Source: JABSSA01 sp039960995
GTDB lineage: Bacteria > Pseudomonadota > Alphaproteobacteria > Rhodobacterales > Rhodobacteraceae
Length of the DNA: 64,000 nt
Direction: 5' to 3'
NCBI GenBank assembly: GCA_039960995.1
Contig: JBDVKF010000032.1
Span: 1-64,000 of the forward strand
Both the position numbers and the translations under genes were made by a program. Every line of letters starts with the position of its first letter. Within the stretch, counting starts at the first letter, position 1. Positions 1 to 7,800 of this stretch are shown piece by piece. The notes beneath the pieces were generated by a model that saw only the letters and a program-made list of their open reading frames with translations, was not told the origin of the DNA and did no database searches.

Positions 1-479
1 ACTGCAAATTTTCTGAAACCAGAACACTGTTCTCCGCTCATCTAAACATGCCGCAAAATGTGAAAGAAAAACCTGCATTTCGGAATATTATTCTGCCGGA
101 TTTACTCAAAATGCTCGACATTGGAGTTTTTCAACAGAATAAGCCCAATCTGTTCCTCCGATGCGCTGCAGCGAACAGCGGCTCTGCAAAAATCATAGCT
201 CGAAAGCGGCTAAAAACTAAATATGTTATGGCCTACTGGACTTGGCTGGCCCGCAGTTATTTTCCGCTTCGGACTATCCGACCCGACGACTTTTGGCTGG
301 CGACCAGTATCGTTGCGGGCAATCACATTAACCGACATGCCTGATCATCAAACCTGATCATACCGCTGCATTGAACCCCAGCACCAAACCCGACATTCAA
401 CTTTGGTAGCCGCTATGGCGGCATTGCGGGACTTTTCAGAACTTCGCAGCGCAAGCATCAATAGTCGGTTTGGTGAGCC
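1..479. other. Left-edge stretch without a supportable gene
   Basis: I see no convincing coding region here. A 98-codon open frame at 48-344 has no good ribosome binding site and no recognisable family. A perfect 13-base dyad AGAACACTGTTCT lies at about 22-34 and could be an operator, but no gene it would control is visible in the window. Confidence 0.5.
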
Positions 480-505
480 CTTCCAAAAACGGTGGTTTTT
501 GGAAG
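480..505. terminator. Perfect 11-bp hairpin, possible terminator of the small basic gene
   Basis: Arms CTTCCAAAAAC (480-490) and GTTTTTGGAAG (495-505) pair perfectly around a 4-base loop. The hairpin lies 10 bases beyond the stop codon of the minus-strand gene ending at 515. No free T-tract follows on the minus strand, so terminator function is inferred from position. Confidence 0.5.
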
Positions 506-514
506 AAGTTTGAA

Positions 515-817
515 TCAATCGTTTTTGGCTAATTTTTTGGCACGTTTTGCCGCCAACTTTAGCTTTTTGCGCTTCTTCTTCCCTATTCTTAAAGGGCTGG
601 GATTCGGCGGATTAGGCTTCATGCGACCACAATCAAAATCCGATTGTGTCCGCGCAAGCTTCTCCGCAGCTTGTTCAATACGTTGCTGCCGAGAAGCTTC
701 CGAAAGGACTAAAGGCGTTTTTTTCTTGGCCTTCGGCTTACCTTTGCTGAACCAACTAGATCCAGGCCTGATGAGTGTTGATCCCCCATTATACCCGCCC
801 TTTGCCATCTTCTTCAT
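515..817 (-). CDS. Small, very basic hypothetical protein
   Basis: A 100-aa product of unknown function, starting MKKMAKGGYNGGS. About a third of its residues are Lys or Arg, concentrated in KGKPKAKKK near residues 25-33 and in the C-terminal GKKKRKKLKLAAKRAKKL. No membrane segment or known domain is visible. The first ATG is preceded by GGGAAGGG, and a second ATG three codons later is also possible. Three things favour a real gene: a purine-rich start, a perfect hairpin 10 bases after the stop, and an imperfect dyad (836-856) just upstream that could be an operator. Nucleic-acid binding would fit the composition but is inference only. It could still be a chance frame in island DNA. Confidence 0.5.
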   Translation of the reverse strand: MKKMAKGGYNGGSTLIRPGSSWFSKGKPKAKKKTPLVLSEASRQQRIEQAAEKLARTQSDFDCGRMKPNPPNPSPLRIGKKKRKKLKLAAKRAKKLAKND

Positions 818-835
818 CCCTTCCCATTAGGTTAC

Positions 836-856
836 ATGGTATAGGTTCTATCCCAT
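836..856. promoter_or_regulatory. Imperfect dyad upstream of the small basic gene
   Basis: ATGGTATAG (836-844) and CTATCCCAT (848-856) pair at eight of nine positions around a 3-base loop, about 19 bases upstream of the start at 817. This spacing suits an operator or 5-prime UTR hairpin; no binding protein is known. Confidence 0.35.
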
Positions 857-904
857 TGACCAAAACCCTCTTTTTTGACATGGCCGCAAACCGTCTCGAT
901 TTGC

Positions 905-957
905 GCTGTCAAAAATCCCGTTCAAAACCTCGGTGGTTGTTGAAGGTTTTTGACAGC
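905..957. repeat. Two-tier hairpin of 53 bases
   Basis: Outer arms GCTGTCAAAAA (905-915) and TTTTTGACAGC (947-957) match perfectly over 11 bp. Inside them TTCAAAACC and GGTTGTTGAA pair with one bulge around the loop TCGGT. The result is a long stem with one internal loop, more elaborate than a simple terminator. Candidates are a structured RNA, a small non-autonomous mobile element end, or a regulatory leader of the small gene at 515-817. Confidence 0.5.
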
Positions 958-1099
958 CACACGATAAAGGACATTAGCTGCATCGCAGAAATTTGGTAAT
1001 GAGGGCTCTACACCTGCCGTTCGCTTCATTTTGTACCATTGTTGTTGAACGTCATATGACTTTGACCTTTGCGTCATAAACTGACCTGATCCCTTCCCG

Positions 1100-1113
1100 A
1101 ACCCGCGCGGGTT
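1100..1113 (+). terminator. Palindrome with partial T-tract
   Basis: AACCCGCGCGGGTT is a perfect palindrome followed by GTTTCGTTTT on the plus strand, so it could act as a weak terminator. No plus-strand gene precedes it within view, so its role is unclear. Confidence 0.3.
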
Positions 1114-1217
1114 GTTTCGTTTTGATCCCGTATACTAGCCTGAAAATCGGGGGCGATTTGGAGGTCAGACGGCGCAGCCGCCTGTTCCTGCAAATCTGCC
1201 ACGTGGCGAACGCGGAA

Positions 1218-1281
1218 ATACGAGTGAAGACATCCGTCACGCCAGCAGCAAGCCAAACACGTGTGTTGCTCGGAACGGGGA
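1218..1281 (-). pseudogene. Remnant of IS66-family tnpB
   Basis: Read on the minus strand, the sequence encodes DLIPVPSNTRVWLAAGVTD, the characteristic N-terminus of the IS66 accessory protein TnpB (PF05717). It directly follows the tnpA remnant. After about 20 codons the reading departs from the family (the expected continuation MRKGF is replaced by VFTRI), and none of the remaining 90 or so family residues is present. The fragment marks a deletion junction inside an old IS66 copy. Confidence 0.65.
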
Positions 1282-1659
1282 TCAGATCGACAGTCCCTGC
1301 ACCAAACCAACAACGGCCAGAAGCGATGTTGGACCTTCGATCAGAACACGGCGACCATCTGAAAGTGCGATATCGACACGCGTGGCCAATAGCAGATCAA
1401 CGGGAGATGGCCCGATGGCATCAACGGCAAGTGGTAAATCTGGCGAGGGCATCGCCATTTCAATGAAATGCGCCTCTTCAACCGCATCCTCAGGAGCAAC
1501 CGCTGGCGGCGCAAAGCGCGGATCCTTGAGCCAATTGTGGATCATGTTCGCATTCATTGTATAGCGCCGTGCGACCTGCGCGACTGAAACCCCTGGGAGC
1601 ATCGTCTACTGGCAAATCTCCAGCTTCTCTTCATCCGACAAGCTGCGACGCTTCCTCAT
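1282..1659 (-). pseudogene. IS66-family tnpA, interrupted by an amber codon
   Basis: The frame from ATG at 1659 reads MRKRRSLSDEEKLEICQ, then TAG at 1606-1608, then TMLPGVSVAQVARRYTMNAN and onward to the stop at 1282. The segment around VAQVARRYTMNANMIHNWL is the helix-turn-helix of the IS66 TnpA family (IS3/IS911-type N-terminus). The internal TAG sits where relatives carry a sense codon, so the gene is a single substitution away from open and is probably dead. The tnpB remnant follows with overlap, as in intact IS66 elements; no tnpC transposase is present. An imperfect inverted repeat lies just upstream. Confidence 0.75.
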
Positions 1660-1669
1660 AATGTGCCCC

Positions 1670-1699
1670 TTAGTGTCCACTCATCTAAATGGACACTTA
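1670..1699. repeat. Inverted repeat upstream of the tnpA remnant
   Basis: AGTGTCCA (1672-1679) and TGGACACT (1690-1697) pair perfectly around a 10-base loop, with two further near-pairs outside. It lies 12 bases upstream of the tnpA start and may be an insertion sequence end or operator. Confidence 0.45.
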
Positions 1700-1963
1700 G
1701 AACATTCACCAAACCATCGTTAGGGCGGGTTCAACGGACGCTCACCAACCAAGGCGCAATGCATCATCAACGGTGGGCCTATTTTAATATCTCAGGCTGG
1801 ACCGCGACAACGCGCAGTTCTTCTGAGCCCTGCTCATCGTCGTGCATCTAGGAACTCCTCGGCTCACATTGGGAGCGATGAGATTGATGAATTTTGGGTC
1901 GGACGCGCCAACAAATGAGCTTTCATACCGAGGAATGAATTTTTTACACTGGCTTTCAATTAG
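1700..1963. other. Gap between the IS66 remnant and cas2
   Basis: No gene, array or clear terminator is visible here. Short open frames lack ribosome binding sites and known motifs. It is probably scar DNA left by mobile elements. Confidence 0.5.
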
Positions 1964-2254
1964 TCAAATCAACCAATACCCGGCATTCCGCTCAATCGGT
2001 ACACCATCACCTTCGACACGGCAACGACGCTCTCCGACTTTACTAATTGAATAGACCCTCAGGTTGTCCCCTTTTGCAATCATCTTAGAAATCTCTTTGA
2101 TCAGTTTGTTAACACGAATTTCTGTCAATCTCCCCTCAAAGACTGATCGCTGTACACGCGTCATTTCATCTTCCAATTTACTTGCTACTCTTCGCCGACA
2201 CTTGTTGTCGGAGATATCATAGCTGACGATCCATAACCCTTCACTCCGGCTCAT
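1964..2254 (-). CDS. cas2: CRISPR-associated endonuclease Cas2
   Basis: A 96-aa Cas2, the usual family length. In other systems Cas2 forms the dimer core of the Cas1-Cas2 integrase complex that inserts new spacers. The N-terminus SEGLWIVSYDISDNKCRRRV is the first beta strand and following turn of the ferredoxin-like fold, with the conserved Asp in YDISD. RVQRSVFEGRLT follows, the typical Cas2 strand with the Q(R/Y)SVFE signature. The start ATG overlaps the RT-Cas1 stop by four bases (ATGA), implying translational coupling and one transcript running array 1, RT-cas1, cas2. Confidence 0.93.
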   Translation of the reverse strand: MSRSEGLWIVSYDISDNKCRRRVASKLEDEMTRVQRSVFEGRLTEIRVNKLIKEISKMIAKGDNLRVYSISKVGERRCRVEGDGVPIERNAGYWLI

Positions 2255-4239
2255 TTTGAGTCAGCTCCCGCAAGTCGGAAAGGAAAAAACACAGTTTCAT
2301 TTTCGGCGGTTAATGCGGCTGCTAGTGATCTTGCCTGGTAAATCATCATCGCCCGCCAGCCGAGGCGGCCTTTGCCGTCGGGCTTAGCGACCAACTTAGC
2401 GACTGCAGCCTCATAACCGTGCACGATTGCATATCGTCCTTCCTTGGAGATAAACGTTTTATCATCTGGACTCTGTGAGAACATTTCCGGGCGTAATCGC
2501 TTTGCACGAAACAAGAAAACAGCAAGACCAGCAGTCAACGGTGCTCGAAAAGGCTCCATTAAATCAAAAACCAGACCATCGTGCCGGTTTCGGGAACCGT
2601 GTAGAAACGCAAATCCCAGGTGTAAACCGGCAGTTTGCGCCGCAGACCTCGTATCCCTTTCCAAAATTGCTGTTAGGTAATTAATCGAGGCATTTATGGG
2701 ATCAGTAGCAGGCCTGCTGCGTACAAAGGGAACTTCGTTGCTCGCTCCAAGTAGCTGCCCAATAGCGTTCCAATACAGGGCTGCAACGGCCCCCTCGAGC
2801 CCCATTAATTCGTTATTTGATGCTGCATGCTCTACTTTAATCAAAAGTGGGCGTATCTTGCGAATGATATGCACAACAGTTTCCAGCTTTTGCCGCCTGT
2901 TCAAGCGCTGTAGTTGCTCTCTTTGGTTCGCAACACGTGCTTTCACGAGAGCCCGCGCAATCGGTATCCGTCGTCCTTCATCAAGAACGGCTGCGGCTTG
3001 CTTTAGATGCAGTCCACCGTGGCGCGATTGCCTACCGATTAAACTGCCTTTGGTTTGCCCGAACCTATCAATCAAAGCTAGATCGGTACTAGACGTGGTC
3101 GCCAGCTCGATTGCTTTTTGACTGATCCTCACCTCAGGACCCGCCTCAATGCGGCAAACCCGACGGTGAGGTATCGCGATCAATTCGTTCCCGTCTTCCT
3201 GACGAACTGAAAAGCTTCGGTTGCGAATATCCAGACAATGATCGGCGTCCAGCACATACAATACCCTCCCACCTTGGTCGAACCGCGAGCCTTCATCCTC
3301 AAGCCGGATAACACCCTCGTCTGTTACTTCAGATTTGATCGCCTTCGGAGTGGACGCATGTTGCCCTTTCGAAGCTTTTTGCAATGCGAGACTGCGCACG
3401 AATAGATACCCGATAAAGTCAAAGCCCGAGTCAAAGCTGACGATCCGCGTTCCAATATCGTTCAAACGCAAGCCATGCGCTCCCAAAACATCAACAGCAT
3501 GGGCCAGTACCTTTGTGGCCTTCTTTTCTGATTTACACAAAATGACAAAGTCGTCGGCAAAACGAACAATCTTGACCCCCTGCGCATCAATCGCCTCGTC
3601 CAGCGCATCAAGATAAAGATTGGCCAATAGCGGGGACAGCGGGGACCCTTGCGCGATGCCGATACCAGAAGAGCCCAAAGCGCTTGCCTGATCCTCCAGA
3701 ATTGATGAAATCAGCGCAATTAGGGACCCAAAGCCGGGCTGTTGCCCTACGACAGCTTCAATTTTTTCAAGCAATAAGTCATGCTGCACATTGTCAAAGT
3801 AGCTGACAATATCCGCTTCGATCACGACATCGTATCCACGGTCGCGCCAATGCTCGATACGCGCAACGGCCTTTTGAACCCCTCGACCTTTTCGATACGC
3901 GAACGAGCTTTCCTCAAACTCGGCTTCAAAATGAGGCTCGAGCGTGGAAGCAATCGCTGTATGCAAGACGCGATCGCGGATCGAGGGAATTGTCAGAATA
4001 CGGTAGCCTGGTTTTTTCTTGGGCACGCTGACTTTTCGGAACGGACGAGATTGGTAGGATCCCCGCAAAAGGTCAGCTCGCAATTGATTGAGGCGGGCAA
4101 AAACGTCATCCCGAAATTCTTTTCGCGACACCGCATCGCCACCGGCCGAGCCCTGATTGTGATCAACTTTTGCCCAAGCCAACTGTAATGCTTCGAAACT
4201 GGTGGCTTGTTGCCAAAGATCGGGCCTTGGATCAGGCAT
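2251..4239 (-). CDS. cas1: Reverse transcriptase-Cas1 fusion (spacer acquisition)
   Basis: A 662-aa protein with a reverse transcriptase of the group II intron-like class (about residues 60-285) fused to Cas1 (about 325-655). RT features are VPKKKPGYRILTIPSIRDR (75-90), motif A EADIVSYFD with D143, motif B QGSPLSPLLANLYL (197-210), and motif C FADD (227-230), where Phe replaces the more common Tyr. Cas1 features are the metal-binding E482 in GLEGAVAALYW, H547 in FAFLHG, and the acidic cluster D559/E562 in FDLMEPFRAPL. No N-terminal Cas6 domain is present. GGAGAG lies five bases before the start. Cas1 with Cas2 integrates spacers; in the type III systems studied, the fused RT allows acquisition from RNA. 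RT-Cas1 fusions recruited by type VI-A loci have been reported, so the combination is rare but not new. RNA-derived acquisition here is inference. Confidence 0.95.
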   Translation of the reverse strand: MPDPRPDLWQQATSFEALQLAWAKVDHNQGSAGGDAVSRKEFRDDVFARLNQLRADLLRGSYQSRPFRKVSVPKKKPGYRILTIPSIRDRVLHTAIASTLEPHFEAEFEESSFAYRKGRGVQKAVARIEHWRDRGYDVVIEADIVSYFDNVQHDLLLEKIEAVVGQQPGFGSLIALISSILEDQASALGSSGIGIAQGSPLSPLLANLYLDALDEAIDAQGVKIVRFADDFVILCKSEKKATKVLAHAVDVLGAHGLRLNDIGTRIVSFDSGFDFIGYLFVRSLALQKASKGQHASTPKAIKSEVTDEGVIRLEDEGSRFDQGGRVLYVLDADHCLDIRNRSFSVRQEDGNELIAIPHRRVCRIEAGPEVRISQKAIELATTSSTDLALIDRFGQTKGSLIGRQSRHGGLHLKQAAAVLDEGRRIPIARALVKARVANQREQLQRLNRRQKLETVVHIIRKIRPLLIKVEHAASNNELMGLEGAVAALYWNAIGQLLGASNEVPFVRSRPATDPINASINYLTAILERDTRSAAQTAGLHLGFAFLHGSRNRHDGLVFDLMEPFRAPLTAGLAVFLFRAKRLRPEMFSQSPDDKTFISKEGRYAIVHGYEAAVAKLVAKPDGKGRLGWRAMMIYQARSLAAALTAENETVFFPFRLAGADSK

Positions 4240-4286
4240 TCGAACTCTCCATACAGGTTGAATTTTCTGTCTCTCGAGAAATTAGC

Positions 4287-4593
4287 AAGTTGATCTGCCG
4301 TCAAAAAGGCAGCCATTCAGAACAGTTTCCAACGGACTTTGTCCATAATTCAGAGGTCTCGGTCTGCCGTCAAAAAGGCAGCCATTCAGAACGAAGCAAA
4401 AGGAGGCAACTAATGGGAAGCAAGTCTCGGTCTGCCGTCAAAAAGGCAGCCATTCAGAACCACTACCCTCCATGGCTGAAAGGCCTCAAGTCTCGGTCTG
4501 CCGTCAAAAAGGCAGCCATTCAGAACAAAGCTAATTAAGCTTTTTTTGAAACCGGAGTCTCGGTCTGCCGTCAAAAAGGCAGCCATTCAGAAC
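4287..4593 (-). CRISPR. CRISPR array 1: 5 repeats, 4 spacers (type VI-A)
   Basis: Repeats of 37 bases lie at 4287-4323 (degenerate), 4356-4392, 4424-4460, 4490-4526 and 4557-4593. Spacers are 4324-4355 (32), 4393-4423 (31), 4461-4489 (29) and 4527-4556 (30). In crRNA orientation (minus strand) the repeat contains CTGCCTTTTTGACGGCAG, a 5-bp stem with an 8-base loop, and ends ACCGAGAC. That end resembles the ACTAAAAC of known Cas13a repeats. The copy at 4287 has lost the last bases of its crRNA-sense end, which marks it as leader-distal; the leader is therefore on the cas13a side. The array is upstream of RT-cas1 on the same strand. Spacer contents are discussed in the findings. Confidence 0.97.
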
Positions 4594-4896
4594 CCACACT
4601 CTGTATATCCTTGAAAATAAATAAGCAATAGCGTAATACTATGTAGCAGGTCGTCATAATTGATAAGTCACCAACTAAATGTTACTCAAAAAATCTCTCC
4701 ATGAGTAATTTTATTGAATATATTCAGTATTTTGTTTGTTTTTTGTAGGCGATTTAATTGCAATTTTGTCTTTCTGCCCAGTTTGGGCGGTTTCTTCGCG
4801 GAAAAATTTGGCAGTCCTGTCCTCGATTTTATGGACCTGCGGAAGCAGAGTCTGCATAGCGCTGCCGATACCAGCTCTAGAAAGAGGGGAACGACC
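4594..4896. promoter_or_regulatory. Divergent control region: array 1 leader and cas13a promoter region
   Basis: This AT-rich region of 303 bases drives array 1/RT-cas1/cas2 to the left and cas13a to the right. It holds a 7-bp inverted repeat TTACTCA-N13-TGAGTAA (4682-4708), a 12-base palindrome TGAATATATTCA (4715-4726), and a GC stem-loop CTGCCCA-GTT-TGGGCGG (4774-4790) followed by a short T-rich run on the cas13a side. Facing left, TTGCTT and TATACA separated by 15 bases end nine bases before the array and could be a promoter, though the spacing is short. The dyads look like operators, but no regulator gene is nearby. Confidence 0.6.
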
Positions 4897-7800
4897 ATGT
4901 CCAAAATACTGCACTCGATTTCCGAAAGTCATACCCAATATACGGATAAAGACAAACAACGGCTTGGCCGTGGTTTGCTGAAACCGGATACAAAGGAGGT
5001 TTTCAAAACACCCGCTGAATTGCCTGGATATGTTTCAAATGAATGTCGTCTGGTTTTGCGTCAAACGATCAGCGTATTGGACAAAATTCTGCAAAAGTCT
5101 CTGACCCTTCGCGGTATGAGTTCTGATCAATATGTTCATCGCGTTCTTTTGGGAGAGGCGCTTTGGAACCTTTTGAAAGGGAAGTTTTCTGACGATGGAG
5201 CGGACAAGGAAGCGCTTATAGAATTGCGCCGTAAATGGAATGCAAAGGTCCATCCCTATGACAAGTATGGGGTGGAACCATTGAACCCACGTTTAGACAA
5301 AAACTATCTAGAAATCCAGAACCGCGAAGAGGAAGATGGCAAGCCACCGCTTTCTGAAAAGCTGGGAAAATGGGGAAAAGAGCATGCGCTTTGGCCCAAG
5401 GCAGGCAAGCCCATTGACCACACAGAAATCGCATCCAACATTTTTAACCACCTGACAGTACAAGAAGTGACCATTCACGAAGGTAAGCCTCGTTTGGTCA
5501 AAAGAGGCCGCCCCGTGAGCCCGCGGCCCACACAGAACGGTTTGATGTTGGCGCGCGGGCTAACTGCATCGCACAGCACAAGCGATCCAAGGCAGCCCTC
5601 GAACAAGCGCATTAAAACATGGGAAGATAACAGCCTACGAAAGAAAGAGAAGCAAGAAGGGAGCGAAGACATACGTCCCGATGCGGAGCTGCACTATTTT
5701 CGCAATGGAGACGTTGCTAAAACCATTTTCGATGGCGTCCTTGATATTCAAGGACGAAATGAGCGCGTTTACAATGCCTGGTTTGGCGACAAAACGTTCG
5801 AGCACTTTCGGGCGATTGACGGACTTCCAGAAGAACAAAAGGCGCGCCAAAAGGTCTGGAATCTCCATAATGCGGTGCGCAGCTATTATAAGCGGCTTGC
5901 GACATCTGAGAAATTCCGCCGCGCCTTGCGTGAAGCTGAACAGAACAGGGAATATGAGACTTCTGAAGCCTATCGTTCAGCCCGCGAAAAACTGCAATCT
6001 TTGTTGCCGAATGATAAGGATCAACTGCTCCATCGGCTTACCGCCAGCAATGAAAACGCTAGCATGAGTGAAGCAATCCGCTTGGGGAAACTGCTTGTTC
6101 ATGCCGCCTCTATGGCGAAGTTTGACAGTATTGGTGGTCGTTCGTTCGCGGATCAGATTTCATATTTAGCAACTAGTGCTGGGCAAAGTGAGATCAAACG
6201 TGTGGAAATATTCGCCCGTATTTGGCGGCAGAGCGTTGCGGTAACAGGCCGCACCCTGACCGGTCTCACAAACTACAAGAAGCGTGACGTTACTTCGGTC
6301 AACGAGAGTCGAGAGGCTGCAGCCGGTGATATCGAGCATATGCGTGGGCAACTGCCAATAATTTTCGGCTCGAAAGACATGAGCTTCGACGGAGGGGAAA
6401 ACCGAGCTGCGATTTTTCTTGATGGTGACGACGACGTTCAGCGTGACAGAGTCTGGGCCCTTATTCGTCTTGGCGCGGGTATCCGCAACGCAGTTCAACA
6501 CTTCAATGTTCGATCCCGTCTTTTGGACACGTTGAAGAATGGCGTAGTTTTAGCTCAAGAAAATCCGGGGCCGATCAGCAATCGTAAATCGTCTAACCAG
6601 ACCCAAATGTGGGTGAGCAAGGGCTCTGTTGCGGCGATGGAAAACCTGCTCGGCTTCGACATCAAAATGCGTAAGGAAGCCACACGCCTTCAGCTTGAAG
6701 CTCTGAATGCCCATGAGTTTTTGAATGAGGAGGAGCTCAAGGCGATCGTCAAAGAGATGGGAGGAGTGGCCGATTTCAAGACCATCGCCCCGCCACGTTT
6801 CACCGCCGTGATCAGCCGTGTGCAAGCGCTTGACGAAAACGATGATACTGTCGTCCATTCCGATCTCGACACGCTGTTGACCGTTCAAAAGCAAACGCCA
6901 CAAGTTACATCGACGGCAGATAATACGTGCCGCAAGGGCTTGCTTCAGATGTTGTATCAATCGGGTTTCTCGGCGTGGTTCGCCGATAGGGCTCTGAATG
7001 AGGAGCTTTTTACGGATGTAATCACCCTCGTTATTGATCAGAAAAATGACAGAGCGGAGGCTTTTCAAAGGATTGTTCGCAAGAAAAATATTCCGATTCC
7101 ATCAGAGATGGCAGACAACCTTGGCCTCCATGAACACCAGACATTCCAATCACTTTTCAAAGCGCTGGCTGAACAAGCAATCCGGGAAACTGATCAAGAC
7201 ATCCGTTATCGCCCCGATCGGGCAGTTCAAAGTGAGACTGCAAACCGAATTGAATTGTTTCGGCAAGAAGTCTTCGCCCATCTGTTCTGTCGCTACCTGA
7301 AGGACAAAGAGTTCGGCTTTATTGCAGACATCTGTGATCAGCAGCCAACAGTATTGAGCTTTCTTGACAACGCCATGGCATCGTTCAGTGATCCTTCATT
7401 TGAAAAAACCAAACCATGGCACGCCCAATTTTATACTTGGCTTTACCTTGTGCCACCAAATGAACTGTCCAAACTAAGACATCAAATGCGCAAATCTGCT
7501 GTCCTCGAGGTCAAAAGCCCCACAGAGACAGATTTGGAAGCGATAGATATGCTTCGACAGATGGATCGCCTCATGGGTCTTTATCTTCAGGTCGAGGCGG
7601 CCGGATTTGGCGATAACGAGCATATCAAGGCACTTGAAAACAACGACTACCTTTATGAGAGTCCCGAACATTTTGGAACAGTATATTCCCCCGACAACAA
7701 AGATCACCTTCAATCATTCCCTGGCACCCGTAGGGGGCTAAGGCAAATTGTCCGTTACGGGGATATGGCAACATTAGAGCCATACTTCCGAAAACATCCG

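Noticed and set aside
48..344. 98-aa open frame at the left edge
   Set aside because: No ribosome binding site, no family, atypical composition.
4170..4538. Open frame running through CRISPR array 1
   Set aside because: Its protein is a repeated SRSAVKKAAIQN unit created by the 37-base repeats; it is not a gene.
4594..4713. tracrRNA or anti-repeat next to array 1
   Set aside because: No partial repeat complement is found there, and Cas13a needs no tracrRNA.
4714..4896. N-terminal extension of Cas13a from TTG 4714
   Set aside because: The extra 61 residues have no ribosome binding site, cross the operator-like palindrome and the stem-loop, and are hydrophobic; ATG 4897 has a good ribosome binding site.
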